Made by a program: the position numbers and the translations under genes. The notes under the pieces are model-generated. The model was not told where the DNA came from, made no database searches, and saw only the letters and a list, made by a program, of their open reading frames with translations. A stretch of 64,000 bases of DNA from an uncultured Chitinophaga sp. (lineage in GTDB: Bacteria; Bacteroidota; Bacteroidia; Cytophagales; Cyclobacteriaceae), in the NCBI GenBank assembly GCA_902168205.1, contig CABHOK010000017.1, forward strand, positions 62,001 through 126,000. The letters are read 5' to 3'. Positions 36,341 to 44,626 of the stretch are shown here, one piece after another (position 1 is the first letter of the stretch; each line of letters opens with the position of its first letter).

Positions 36341-36775
36341 ATGAGAAAACTTCTCCTGTTTATAGCATTGATAAGTTTACTCGAAAATGCAGCGGCTCAA
36401 AAACCGGGCATTCTTCAAGGGCAGGTATTTTGGGTAAGTGGCGATCAAATGCCCGGACCTGATAAAACCCGAAATCCGCAACAGGGCATCGTACGTGAAA
36501 TTTATATTTACAATGCCGCCAACCTGAGCGATGCCACGCAACAAGACGGATTCTTTACAGTGATACAAACTGCCCTTGTTGCAAAAGTAATGAGCGAGTC
36601 TGATGGTTCTTTTAAAGTAAAACTGCCACCCGGAAAGTATTCTGTCTTTGTAAAAGAGGACAAAGGCCTCTTCGCCAATCTGTACGACAGCAATGGCTGC
36701 ATCAATTGCGTGAATGTAAATCCACGGAAATCTTCCTGGATCACCCTTACGGTAGATTATCTCGCAGCGTACTGA
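36341..36775 (+). CDS. secreted protein with carboxypeptidase-regulatory-like fold
   Basis: 144 aa; signal peptide 1-20 (ending ENAAAQ). One beta-sandwich domain follows: GILQGQVFWVSGDQMPGP at the start, SESDGSFKVKLPPGKYSVFVKED in the middle (the CarboxypepD_reg hallmark) and a CINC dicysteine near the end (about 124-127). Similar small periplasmic or surface proteins occur widely in Bacteroidota; role unknown. No close operon partner: 85 bases to the sigma factor gene. Confidence 0.78.
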   Translation: MRKLLLFIALISLLENAAAQKPGILQGQVFWVSGDQMPGPDKTRNPQQGIVREIYIYNAANLSDATQQDGFFTVIQTALVAKVMSESDGSFKVKLPPGKYSVFVKEDKGLFANLYDSNGCINCVNVNPRKSSWITLTVDYLAAY

Positions 36776-36859
36776 CCACGCTTTTCTTTTTCAATAAATA
36801 TTTTTTAGCCCACGCAACCTCCCGGTTCGTATACGCATCTTAGTGCCAGAATCATTTAA

Positions 36860-37447
36860 ATGCGATTAAAGATTTACCGGGCAAACGAAGATGAGTTGAT
36901 ACAAGGGTGTTTAAAGCGCGATAAGAGCGCTCAGAAACGCCTTTATGAAACTTATTCGTCCAAAATGTATGGACTATGCTACCGGTATGTAAAAGATCCG
37001 ATGGAAGCGGAAGATGTTCTGGTTACTGCTTTCATGAAGATATTCGATAAGATCGATCAGTTTAAGAACGAGGGAAGTTTTGAGGGGTGGATCAGAAAAA
37101 TAATCGTAAACGAATCGCTTACCCACCTGCGCAGAAACCGGTCTATGTATCTGGAAACCGAACTGGAACAAGCCGACCGCGAACCAGACTACGATCGCCT
37201 CAGCGATCACCTCGAAACCGAAGATCTCCTCAACATCATTCAGGAATTACCCGCAGGCTATCGCATCGTGTTCAATATGTATGCGATCGATGGATACTCG
37301 CATAAAGAAATAGCCGAGCAACTAGGCATTAGCGAAAACACATCAAAATCGCAGCTAAGCAGAGCACGGGTATATCTTCAGAAAAAATTAGTAGAACACG
37401 ATTGGGTGTCCAATCAAAAAATCAGTAACGATGAATCAGCAACCTGA
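36860..37447 (+). CDS. ECF-type RNA polymerase sigma factor
   Basis: 195 aa. Sigma-70 region 2 covers about 15-85 (AQKRLYETYSSKMYGLCYRYVKDPMEAEDVL, FEGWIRKIIVNESL). Region 4 covers about 125-175 (LPAGYRIVFNMYAIDGYSHKEIAEQLGISENTSKSQLSRAR). It directs transcription of an extracytoplasmic-stress or envelope regulon. Its 3' end overlaps the next gene by 17 bases, so translation is coupled to the putative anti-sigma factor. The ATG is followed by an unusually basic first segment (MRLKIYRANEDE). Confidence 0.92.
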   Translation: MRLKIYRANEDELIQGCLKRDKSAQKRLYETYSSKMYGLCYRYVKDPMEAEDVLVTAFMKIFDKIDQFKNEGSFEGWIRKIIVNESLTHLRRNRSMYLETELEQADREPDYDRLSDHLETEDLLNIIQELPAGYRIVFNMYAIDGYSHKEIAEQLGISENTSKSQLSRARVYLQKKLVEHDWVSNQKISNDESAT

Positions 37448-38207
37448 CAAATTGTTTCGCGATAAACTGGAAAGTTTTTCAAGACCTGCTCCGGCAAGTG
37501 CGTGGGATAAAATTGAGGCCGGCCTTGACAAAAAAAATAATACCCGCGGTATCGTGTGGAAGGTAGCTGCCTCGCTGCTGTTGCTGGTAGTGGCCGGATA
37601 TATACTTTGGTCTGTGCTTCACAATACCACTGCGCCATCACAACAGTTGGTGAATACAGACAAGCAACAACCCAAGCAAAGTATACCACAAAAAAATACG
37701 GAGCGTACGCCTGCTGCTGAATCAGCACAAAAAACAGATACCGCTATGTATACTGAACCTGCAACGCAGTCTGTTCGAAAAACAGAAACGAAAGCGATTG
37801 ACAAGAATAAAAAGGAACCTCAACAAGCTATAGAAAGTCAACCGTTTGATGATGCAACAACACAACCACAACTGGTTGCTGAAACTACTATGCCTCCGGC
37901 AGAAGAAGTTCCTGCTATAGCTATAGAAGAAACACCAGCGGTAGCAGTAACTCAGCACGAACGCGTAGTGGCTACACAACAAAGTATAACACTTGTGTTC
38001 AGTGCAGACGAAACTGATAATTACCTGAATAAAAATCTTTCATCGGAAGCAACCGATGAAGAACAAAAACCATCTACGTTTAAAAAGCTGCTGAAGAAAG
38101 CACAGGATCTGAAAAACAACCAGGATCCGGTTGGCGAACTGAGGCAGAAGAAAAATGAAATTCTCGCGCTGAATTTTAAAAATGAAAAACGTGGACAAAA
38201 CAAGTAA
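37431..38207 (+). CDS. putative membrane-bound anti-sigma factor
   Basis: 258 aa. The short cytoplasmic N terminus (1-42) carries PDKLFRDKLESFSRPAPASAWDKIEAGL, a pattern common in Bacteroidota proteins encoded behind ECF sigma genes. One membrane helix follows (about 45-63, VAASLLLLVVAGYILW), then a long low-complexity periplasmic region rich in Gln, Thr, Pro and Glu. There is no zinc-binding HxxxCxxC motif. Overlap with the sigma gene supports an anti-sigma role, which is inference. The next gene starts 6 bases later. Confidence 0.75.
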   Translation: MNQQPDKLFRDKLESFSRPAPASAWDKIEAGLDKKNNTRGIVWKVAASLLLLVVAGYILWSVLHNTTAPSQQLVNTDKQQPKQSIPQKNTERTPAAESAQKTDTAMYTEPATQSVRKTETKAIDKNKKEPQQAIESQPFDDATTQPQLVAETTMPPAEEVPAIAIEETPAVAVTQHERVVATQQSITLVFSADETDNYLNKNLSSEATDEEQKPSTFKKLLKKAQDLKNNQDPVGELRQKKNEILALNFKNEKRGQNK

Positions 38208-38213
38208 TCAGGT

Positions 38214-39203
38214 ATGAAAAAGGTATTGATAATAACAGCGGTTGCTTTACTAAGTATAACCGCTATAGCACAGGAGAAGCGGGATACCGTAATTGTTGAA
38301 CTGGCAAAAACGAGTCGCGTAATATTTACTATACAGGATCGTAAAGACCTGGAAGTATTGAAGAACTATAACTATAACGAGCTCTTCAAAAATATACTTA
38401 CCAAGTTAGAGAACAACGATACTACAGCATTGGCACAGGACTCTACGCGTAAAGAAGGAGACAGCGAAGAAGTTTACTGGACGCGCGAAGGCAATGACAG
38501 AAACGATGACAATGATGATGATGACGACAATAATGACGACTGGCACATGCACCACGGCAGACACTGGGGGCGCACATGGCAATCGTTCAACTTTGATCTG
38601 GGTACTAACAATTACCTGCAGGATGGCGACTTCCCATCCAGCAATGCAAACTATGCTGTAAGACCATGGGGCTCCTGGTATGTAGGTATGTCTTCTATAC
38701 AACGATCAAGATTAGGCAGAAAGTTTTTCCTGGAGTGGGGTCTTGGTGTAAGCTGGTATAATTTCAAGTTCCAGGAAGACAACATTCTCATTCAGAAAAC
38801 TGATGATGGTGTACAGTTCGTACAAGACACACGCGATGTTGACTTCATCAAAAGTAAATTAACCGCATCGTATGTAACCGCATCGCTTATACCGGTAATT
38901 GACTTTGGTGATAACAGCCGCAAGTCACGCGTGTGGGAGAATGATGGCGAATCGTTTCGTATAGGTATCGGTCCCTATATCGGCTATAGAATAGCAAGTC
39001 ACTCCAAGCTGGTATATAAAGATGATGGCCGTGAAAAAGAGAAAGACAGAGATAGTTTTTATCTGAACAACTTCCGCTACGGAGCACGTCTGCAAATTGG
39101 GTATCGTTCTACCGATCTCTTCTTCAACTATGATATAAACGAACTCTTTGAAGCAGGTAAAGGTCCCAAGCTCAATGCCTTTAGCTTTGGTGTGATTTTT
39201 TAA
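38214..39203 (+). CDS. outer-membrane beta-barrel protein with an acidic/histidine-rich loop
   Basis: 329 aa; signal peptide 1-20 (ending ITAIAQ). The C-terminal half is a small beta-barrel (about 150-329, ending FSFGVIF, PorT/OmpA-like). Between them, around residues 95-120, lies an Asp/Asn run followed by DWHMHHGRHWGRTW, an unusual metal-chelator-like segment. It is the third gene of the sigma/anti-sigma operon and the most likely structural product, or sensor, of that stress system. Function unknown. Confidence 0.8.
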   Translation: MKKVLIITAVALLSITAIAQEKRDTVIVELAKTSRVIFTIQDRKDLEVLKNYNYNELFKNILTKLENNDTTALAQDSTRKEGDSEEVYWTREGNDRNDDNDDDDDNNDDWHMHHGRHWGRTWQSFNFDLGTNNYLQDGDFPSSNANYAVRPWGSWYVGMSSIQRSRLGRKFFLEWGLGVSWYNFKFQEDNILIQKTDDGVQFVQDTRDVDFIKSKLTASYVTASLIPVIDFGDNSRKSRVWENDGESFRIGIGPYIGYRIASHSKLVYKDDGREKEKDRDSFYLNNFRYGARLQIGYRSTDLFFNYDINELFEAGKGPKLNAFSFGVIF

Positions 39204-39215
39204 GAAGTAATTATT

Positions 39216-39244
39216 CGTCCGAATGTATACCTTACATTCGGACG
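39216..39244 (+). terminator. strong hairpin after the sigma operon
   Basis: Perfect 12-bp stem CGTCCGAATGTA (39216-39227) and its complement (39233-39244), 5-base loop, 13 bases past the barrel-protein stop. A TATATATAAC tract follows rather than a pure T-run. Confidence 0.55.
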
Positions 39245-39379
39245 TATATATAACTAACAGTCGTTACTTGAAATTACTTTCTAATTTTTCTTTACTTCCT
39301 TTCACTGCATAATTTCTAGTTACTACTTTTAAGGGGAATTGATTATTCCGTAACTTTAAGGTAATTGTCGATTGAACTT

Positions 39380-39973
39380 ATGAGTGAAGCTATTTCAAAC
39401 TTATCGAGGAAAGAACAAGTAATCAGAAAAGCAGCCGAACTTTTTAAAGAGAAAGGCTATGCTGCTGCTTCGATGCGCGATCTTGCCCATTTACTGGGCA
39501 TCGAAGCTGCCAGTTTGTATTCACACATCAAATCAAAAGAGGAAATACTTCGCAGCTTGTGTTTTGATATGGCTGCCGAATTTCAGAAGTCGCTGGCAGA
39601 AGTTGAGAGTAAGAATGTAACAGCCAGCGAAAAACTCCGCAACGGTATTATCGGCCACATCCAGGTGATGGCGAAAGATCTTACGGCGTCTGCAGTATTT
39701 ATGAATGAACACCGGCACTTAAGTCAGCCATACCTGCGCGACTTTCTGCTGATGCGCATCAACTATATCAACCGCTTTAAAAGTATTATCGAGCAAGGCG
39801 TAAAGTCTGGTGAGTTTAAAGACTCAATCGATAAAAAACTCGCGGTAATGACACTCTTCTCTTCCCTGAACTGGATGCCGATGTGGTATGATCCAGGATC
39901 AGCCATCGATCCGCTTCAACTCGGCCTCCAACTGGCCGACATGCTCGTGAACGGCTTGAAGAAAAACGCCTGA
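39380..39973 (+). CDS. TetR family transcriptional regulator
   Basis: 197 aa from ATG 39380 (an in-frame TTG lies at 39365). The N-terminal HTH has VIRKAAELFKEKGYAAASMRDLAHLLGIEAASLYSHIKSKEEIL, and the C-terminal domain is of TetR_C type. It stands 113 bases upstream of paaA on the same strand. Such regulators (PaaR-like) repress phenylacetate genes until phenylacetyl-CoA binds; here the target is inferred from position. A hairpin terminator separates it from paaA. Confidence 0.92.
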   Translation: MSEAISNLSRKEQVIRKAAELFKEKGYAAASMRDLAHLLGIEAASLYSHIKSKEEILRSLCFDMAAEFQKSLAEVESKNVTASEKLRNGIIGHIQVMAKDLTASAVFMNEHRHLSQPYLRDFLLMRINYINRFKSIIEQGVKSGEFKDSIDKKLAVMTLFSSLNWMPMWYDPGSAIDPLQLGLQLADMLVNGLKKNA

Positions 39974-40029
39974 TTTTCAACTAACAATCGTTTGTATTAC
40001 CATTTTTAATTCGTAACTCGTTCGTGGTT

Positions 40030-40064
40030 AACCGCGATTAGCTACTGCTATAAGCGGTTTTTCG
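40030..40064 (+). terminator. compound hairpin between the TetR gene and paaA
   Basis: Nested stems AACCGC/GCGGTT (40030-40035, 40054-40059) and TAGC/GCTA inside, followed by TTTTC. Overlapping its left arm is the 8-base palindrome GGTTAACC (40026-40033), a possible regulator site just ahead of paaA. Confidence 0.5.
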
Positions 40065-40086
40065 GTTCACGATTAACGATAGCGAT

Positions 40087-41070
40087 ATGTACGGAGGTGG
40101 TAATACATTCGAAGGCATTCAGACCGAAAGCCTGCAGGAAGATCCAGAGAAACTTGCAGCGTTCGAAGCACGCATTGATCGCGGGGAAAAGATAGAACCT
40201 GTTGACTGGATGCCTCAACTCTATCGCAAGCAACTCATCCGCATGATCGAGCAGCATGCGCATAGTGAAATAATCGGTGCGCTACCTGAAGGTACCTGGA
40301 TAACACGCGCCCCGGGATTCAAACGAAAATTAGCGCTCATTGCAAAAGTGCAGGATGAAGTTGGCCACGCACAATTATTATATAGTGCTGCAGAAACGTT
40401 GGGCAAATCACGCGAAGCAATGATCGATGATCTCATCACTGGCAAATCAAAATACTCTAACATTTTTAATTACCCGGCCTATACCTGGGCCGATGCATGT
40501 TTTATATCATGGTTGGTGGATGCAGGTGCTATCGTTAATCAACTCGCCAACGCCAAAGGAAGTTACGGTCCGTATTGTCGCGCGCTCGAACGAATTTGTG
40601 CTGAAGAATCTTTTCACCTGAAGTACGGACACCATTGTGTTATATACCTCGCAACCGGCACGGCTAGACAACGCGAAATGTTTCAGCAAGCAATTAACCG
40701 GTGGTGGACTCCGATGATGCACTTCTTCGGCCCGGCTGATAAAATATCAACGCATACGCAAGTATTGATGAAATGGAAAGTAAAGATGGCGTCCAACGAT
40801 GATACCCGAAATCAGTTTCTCGATATGTATGTACCGAAAATTTTAGAGTTAGGCTTCACCATTCCCGATGAGAAGCTGAAGAAAAATCCGGAGACCGGAA
40901 GATGGGACTATACCGAACCTGACTGGGAAGAATTCATGCGCGTGATTAATGGTGATGGTCCTTGCAACAAGGAACGACTGGAAGTAAGAAGGATTGCGGA
41001 AGAGCGAGGCCGATGGGTACGTGAAGCACTACGTTCGTCTAAAACAGCTTACGTTACACCGCTTGCCTAA
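40087..41070 (+). CDS. paaA: 1,2-phenylacetyl-CoA epoxidase, catalytic subunit A
   Basis: Di-iron monooxygenase subunit that epoxidises the aromatic ring of phenylacetyl-CoA. 327 aa, usual size. Ferritin-like ligands are visible: E61 ([11 protein letters not shown]), EVGH at 91-94 and EESFH at 173-177. The C-terminal [21 protein letters not shown]...RREAER-like segment (here [20 protein letters not shown]) is typical of PaaA. First structural gene of the paaABC group behind the TetR regulator. Its stop overlaps by 4 bases the stop of a small ORF on the other strand. Confidence 0.95.
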   Translation: MYGGGNTFEGIQTESLQEDPEKLAAFEARIDRGEKIEPVDWMPQLYRKQLIRMIEQHAHSEIIGALPEGTWITRAPGFKRKLALIAKVQDEVGHAQLLYSAAETLGKSREAMIDDLITGKSKYSNIFNYPAYTWADACFISWLVDAGAIVNQLANAKGSYGPYCRALERICAEESFHLKYGHHCVIYLATGTARQREMFQQAINRWWTPMMHFFGPADKISTHTQVLMKWKVKMASNDDTRNQFLDMYVPKILELGFTIPDEKLKKNPETGRWDYTEPDWEEFMRVINGDGPCNKERLEVRRIAEERGRWVREALRSSKTAYVTPLA

Positions 41071-41312
41071 TTCCTTCGGAAAGCCGTGAACGATCCGGTG
41101 ATCAGCAGAATCTCCTTCCACACCGCAGTCAATGCTTCGGTGGGCGAATTATAGATGCTCTTCAAATAAATCAGCGCACTGCTGTCTTCCGGTAATTCAT
41201 TGTTAATCCATTTCCAGATGTCTTCAGCTAAAAGAATCAACTCGTTCGAATGGTATCGCGGGTAATACCTCGACAGTAGGTCTAGCGCCATGAGAAGATC
41301 CAGGTATTTCAT
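41067..41312 (-). CDS. small hypothetical protein on the opposite strand inside the paa operon
   Basis: 81 aa from the ATG at 41310-41312 (the frame is open a further 27 codons upstream, with a poor composition). It begins [31 protein letters not shown]; the sequence is balanced, amphipathic and protein-like, with no family recognised. It occupies the 415-base space between paaA and paaB and overlaps the paaA stop by 4 bases tail to tail. It may be a real small gene or a chance frame. The remaining space 41313-41485 is empty. Confidence 0.45.
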   Translation of the reverse strand: MKYLDLLMALDLLSRYYPRYHSNELILLAEDIWKWINNELPEDSSALIYLKSIYNSPTEALTAVWKEILLITGSFTAFRRN

Positions 41313-41485
41313 AATAATGGTGGAATTGTAAAACGATATTAAGCAAGAATAAGTTTTTATAAAAGAAGTGAAAAGCAGAAAGGTAAAAGACATTGAAAAA
41401 CGGGCTATAAATTAGTTAGACGCTGAAAAGCAGGGATTGCAGGTAGCAACGCAGAAACATATAATCAAATAAACCTATACATATA

Positions 41486-42094
41486 GTGAAGTCGCTTGAC
41501 CCCAGAGTAAATCGCTTGCAGCCGGACGTAACCGGAAAAAGTATTGCACCGAAAGCCGCGCTCGATCAGTTCGGCACCTTTGAAGTTTTTGTACAACCGA
41601 AAGACGGAAAACCTTTTCAGCACGAAGGCATTGTACATGCGCCCGACCTGGAGCTGGCATACGTGCTGGCCAAAGAAGCTTTTACCCGCAGATTTACCTG
41701 CACCTCGCTATATGTAGTCGACACACGCGATGTATATACTTCGCCCACTACCGAAGGAGATCAATCGGTATATAGCCTGATAGAAGCACCGCTGGCAACG
41801 AACGAGGTAAAAACATCATACGAAATATACCACCTGCTGAAACGCGGCAAGCAACATCTGCATGCCGGAACGGTAGAAGCTTCAACACCCCAGGAAGCCA
41901 TGTATACCGCACGGCAAAAATTCGGCACGGATAAAACTATTTACAATGTATGGGCCATCCGCACCAACGCAATACGACTTACAACACCCGAAGAAAAAGA
42001 CCTCTGGAACACACTCCCCGAGAAAAAATTCCGCGATGCTACCGACTACAAAGGCGGAGACAAACTCAAATCCTTCCTCGAACGCTCCTCCTGA
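41486..42094 (+). CDS. paaB: phenylacetyl-CoA epoxidase subunit PaaB, tandemly duplicated form
   Basis: PaaB bridges the PaaA-PaaC subcomplexes in the epoxidase. This protein is 202 aa, about twice the 95 aa of E. coli PaaB, because two PaaB repeats are fused: about 27-85 (FGTFEVFVQPKDGKPFQHEG...CTSLYVVDTRDVY) and about 111-167 (YEIYHLLKRGKQHLHAGTVEAS...YNVWAIRTNAI). The frame starts with GTG at 41486; no suitable ATG is near. It is followed 29 bases later by paaC. Confidence 0.88.
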   Translation: MKSLDPRVNRLQPDVTGKSIAPKAALDQFGTFEVFVQPKDGKPFQHEGIVHAPDLELAYVLAKEAFTRRFTCTSLYVVDTRDVYTSPTTEGDQSVYSLIEAPLATNEVKTSYEIYHLLKRGKQHLHAGTVEASTPQEAMYTARQKFGTDKTIYNVWAIRTNAIRLTTPEEKDLWNTLPEKKFRDATDYKGGDKLKSFLERSS

Positions 42095-42123
42095 AAAGTA
42101 TAAACTTCTAACTTCTTACAAAA

Positions 42124-42873
42124 ATGCAATCCCTGAAAGAACTTCTCTATAAAATAGCCGATGACCAACTCATCCTCGGCCACCGTAACTCCGAGTGGAC
42201 AGGCTTCGGACCATTGCTGGAAGAAGATATAGCTTTCTCTTCTATGGCACAGGATAAAATAGGACAAAGCTATGCGCTATACCAGATATTGCATGATTTA
42301 GGCGAGCAGGCTCCCGATACGGTAGCATTCATGCGCAACGCCAATCAGTTTCATAATTGCATATTGGTAGAATTACCAAATGGTGAATATGACTTCAGTC
42401 TCATTCGACATTTTTTGTTTGATACCGCGCAGGCACTTCGATTCGATATGTTAGCCGAATCATCCTTTCAACCCCTGGCAGAACTTGCCCGCAAGATTAA
42501 AGGCGAACTGAGATACCATACACTACACGCGAATACATTTATCAAAAAACTCGGATCAGCCACTACTGAAAGTATAAACAGGCTACAGCAGTCGCTTGAC
42601 TTCGCGTTACCGTATGCCCTCGGTATATTTGAAGAATCTCCTTACGAAACAGAACTGATTGCCGAAGGTATATTTGCAGGTGAGAAAGTATTACGAGAAA
42701 AGTGGATCGAAAAAACAGAAGATATAATCAAGCAAACCAGTTTACACCTCCCCGACTGGCATACCATCACTCCCATAACCGGAGGCCGCCTCGGACAACA
42801 CACCGAACATCTTCAGCCACTACTCGATGAAATGTCTGAAGTATTTAAGATAGACCCTGCCGCGGAATGGTGA
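42124..42873 (+). CDS. paaC: 1,2-phenylacetyl-CoA epoxidase structural subunit C
   Basis: 249-aa PaaC, a ferritin-like subunit that pairs with PaaA but lacks a functional di-iron site. It has the hallmark start LKELLYKIADDQLILGHRNSEWTGFGPLLEEDIAFSSMAQDKIGQS and then VEL(P)NGEYDFSLIRHFLFD. C-terminal GGRLGQHTEHLQPLLDEM matches the family. Canonically paaD and paaE follow; here the operon stops and paaD lies at 26.5 kb, while paaE is not in the window. Confidence 0.93.
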   Translation: MQSLKELLYKIADDQLILGHRNSEWTGFGPLLEEDIAFSSMAQDKIGQSYALYQILHDLGEQAPDTVAFMRNANQFHNCILVELPNGEYDFSLIRHFLFDTAQALRFDMLAESSFQPLAELARKIKGELRYHTLHANTFIKKLGSATTESINRLQQSLDFALPYALGIFEESPYETELIAEGIFAGEKVLREKWIEKTEDIIKQTSLHLPDWHTITPITGGRLGQHTEHLQPLLDEMSEVFKIDPAAEW

Positions 42874-42877
42874 AAAT

Positions 42878-43061
42878 TAGTTGCGAGCCGCGAGGAGGAG
42901 GCTGCAAAGCTGCTGGCCTCTGGCTGCTGGAAGAGAGTGCTATATATAGACTCTCAGCTTAACAGGCGAACTCAAAATATAGCAAGCAAACTATAGCCTA
43001 AGCAGAATCTTCCTGCAGCCAATAGCCGCCTCGCAGCTCACGGCTCAAAGCTCGCAGCTAT
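42878..43061. repeat. imperfect inverted repeat (AGCTGCGAGC type) flanking the paaC/AraC junction
   Basis: The left arm at 42878-42910 (TAGTTGCGAGCCGCGAGG...GGCTGCA) and right arm at about 43012-43061 (TGCAGCC...CCTCGCAGCTCACGGCTC...CTCGCAGCTA) are imperfect reverse complements. The right arm extends into the 3' end of the AraC gene. A related fragment (GTTCGCAGCTA) is found at 59290-59300. Confidence 0.45.
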
Positions 43062-44018
43062 TTCACTAGGGCTTGTGCCGAACTTTCTCTTAAAGGCTGT
43101 CGAAAAGTGATTGGGATTTTTATAACCTACTGCACTGGACACTTCGTTTACATATTTCTTTTGGTCGCGTAAGAGATACTGCGCGTGATTCATCCGGCAT
43201 TCGTATATATAGTCGAATACAGTTGACTGAAACAAATCTTTGAAGCCTTTCTTCAGTTTAAATTCATTCAATCCGAACATGCGCGATAAAGCATGCAGCG
43301 AAAGATCATCTGCAAAATGCTGATCGAGGTATTTACGAAGATCGTGGAAGGTGTCAATATCAGTTCGCCTCAGTTTAGGACAATCAGGTTTCGTTTTATC
43401 GAATGCTATAAACTGCCCTATCTGCAAAGCAACAAGCTCCAGCAACTTTGCTTCGATTAACAACTTGCGCAGCGTTCCACTCAGCGGATTGTTACAGATT
43501 GCAGCAATCACGTGTTGCATATCTTTATCAACGGCGGCATCACCGTGCATCACCAATTCCTGTTTCAGTAATTTTTCCTTGAGCTGTGCTGTCCAACGGG
43601 TTTGATCGCACAGGAGGTTTGCATAATATTCGCGTTCGATCGCCACATGTATACCATGGATATTCTTACTCACCACGAGATCATACTCCTGCTCGTATGA
43701 ATATAGCGAGTGATGTCTCAAACCCGTTAATGCAGCGGACAGCCCGCTTTCCTTCAGCTTTACTTCCACCATTCCCTGCAGGGCTATGCATATATTCATG
43801 CAGTGTGGCAGTTGTTCTTCGTTATACCGGATGTTAAAACGGGAAGCAGGACTTGCGCTATATTCCATAAAGCGATAGTGCGAGCTGGTGAATACTTTCT
43901 CTTCAAACGCGCCCCAGTGTTGTTGTCCGGTGGCACGATGTATAAATCCGGAAGCATCTTTTGATGCCGGTTGAAAATGAGCTTCAACGTCAGTGTAAGA
44001 GAGGGTCAGGGTTTTCAT
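43038..44018 (-). CDS. AraC family transcriptional regulator
   Basis: 326 aa. The N-terminal part is an AraC-ligand-like domain of unknown specificity. The C-terminal double HTH covers about 218-320: DLSLHALSRMFGLNEFKLKKGFKDLFQSTVFDYIYECRM and YVNEVSSAVGYKNPNHFSTAFKRKFGTSPSE. The last eight residues (EIAASFEP) are written by the arm of a palindromic repeat. Convergent with paaC; the target is not evident. Confidence 0.9.
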   Translation of the reverse strand: MKTLTLSYTDVEAHFQPASKDASGFIHRATGQQHWGAFEEKVFTSSHYRFMEYSASPASRFNIRYNEEQLPHCMNICIALQGMVEVKLKESGLSAALTGLRHHSLYSYEQEYDLVVSKNIHGIHVAIEREYYANLLCDQTRWTAQLKEKLLKQELVMHGDAAVDKDMQHVIAAICNNPLSGTLRKLLIEAKLLELVALQIGQFIAFDKTKPDCPKLRRTDIDTFHDLRKYLDQHFADDLSLHALSRMFGLNEFKLKKGFKDLFQSTVFDYIYECRMNHAQYLLRDQKKYVNEVSSAVGYKNPNHFSTAFKRKFGTSPSEIAASFEP

Positions 44019-44116
44019 GGTCTTTCAAACGAAAGTGCTTCGTTTAACGGACTCATTCCTCTAAAGTTTGGATTGCTCCATCATCATGGGGGAGAATGAA
44101 GTATTACTCTGAAGAC

Positions 44117-44623
44117 CTAGTTGTAATCTTCTATTTTGAATTTACTGCGTTGCGGATAGGTCTTACCCTCCGTCAACGACACATCTACCAGTTCCTTGCA
44201 ATAAAGAAGTGTAACCGGAAAATTATCTATATACTCCGTCTTTGCTTTTATGACAACTTTTTTCTCGTCATTGAGGAGCTCCCGCCACTTGAATATTTTT
44301 ATACGGTCATAATCTGCAGAATCAAGATATAGCTTAACCATCGAATCTTCCTTTACCCTGATGTCAACAAATGGTTTATACAGTAGCCCCTTGTCTTTAA
44401 GAATATTATAGACTTCGAAGAATCTTCTATCCATACTATCAGCTTTTGCAATATTTATCGTATCGATAGTGTGCTTTACACGCTTTATCAAACTATCCGA
44501 TAGATTGTAAAAGTTACCAATTCGGAACTCACTAAAACCCAGGTCTCCAACCAGTAGATCCCTTTCATTTTTTGAAGCGCAGGCAACAAAAGCAGTAACT
44601 AAAATCAAAAGTATATATCGCAT
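44117..44623 (-). CDS. predicted lipoprotein of unknown function
   Basis: 168 aa. Signal with lipobox FVACA (lipidated C15), then a mixed alpha/beta soluble domain rich in Lys/Asp; no family recognised. Starts 3 bases past the stop of the membrane-anchored HTH protein, so the two are almost certainly one operon and may work together at the envelope. Confidence 0.7.
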   Translation of the reverse strand: MRYILLILVTAFVACASKNERDLLVGDLGFSEFRIGNFYNLSDSLIKRVKHTIDTINIAKADSMDRRFFEVYNILKDKGLLYKPFVDIRVKEDSMVKLYLDSADYDRIKIFKWRELLNDEKKVVIKAKTEYIDNFPVTLLYCKELVDVSLTEGKTYPQRSKFKIEDYN

Positions 44624-44626
44624 ACG

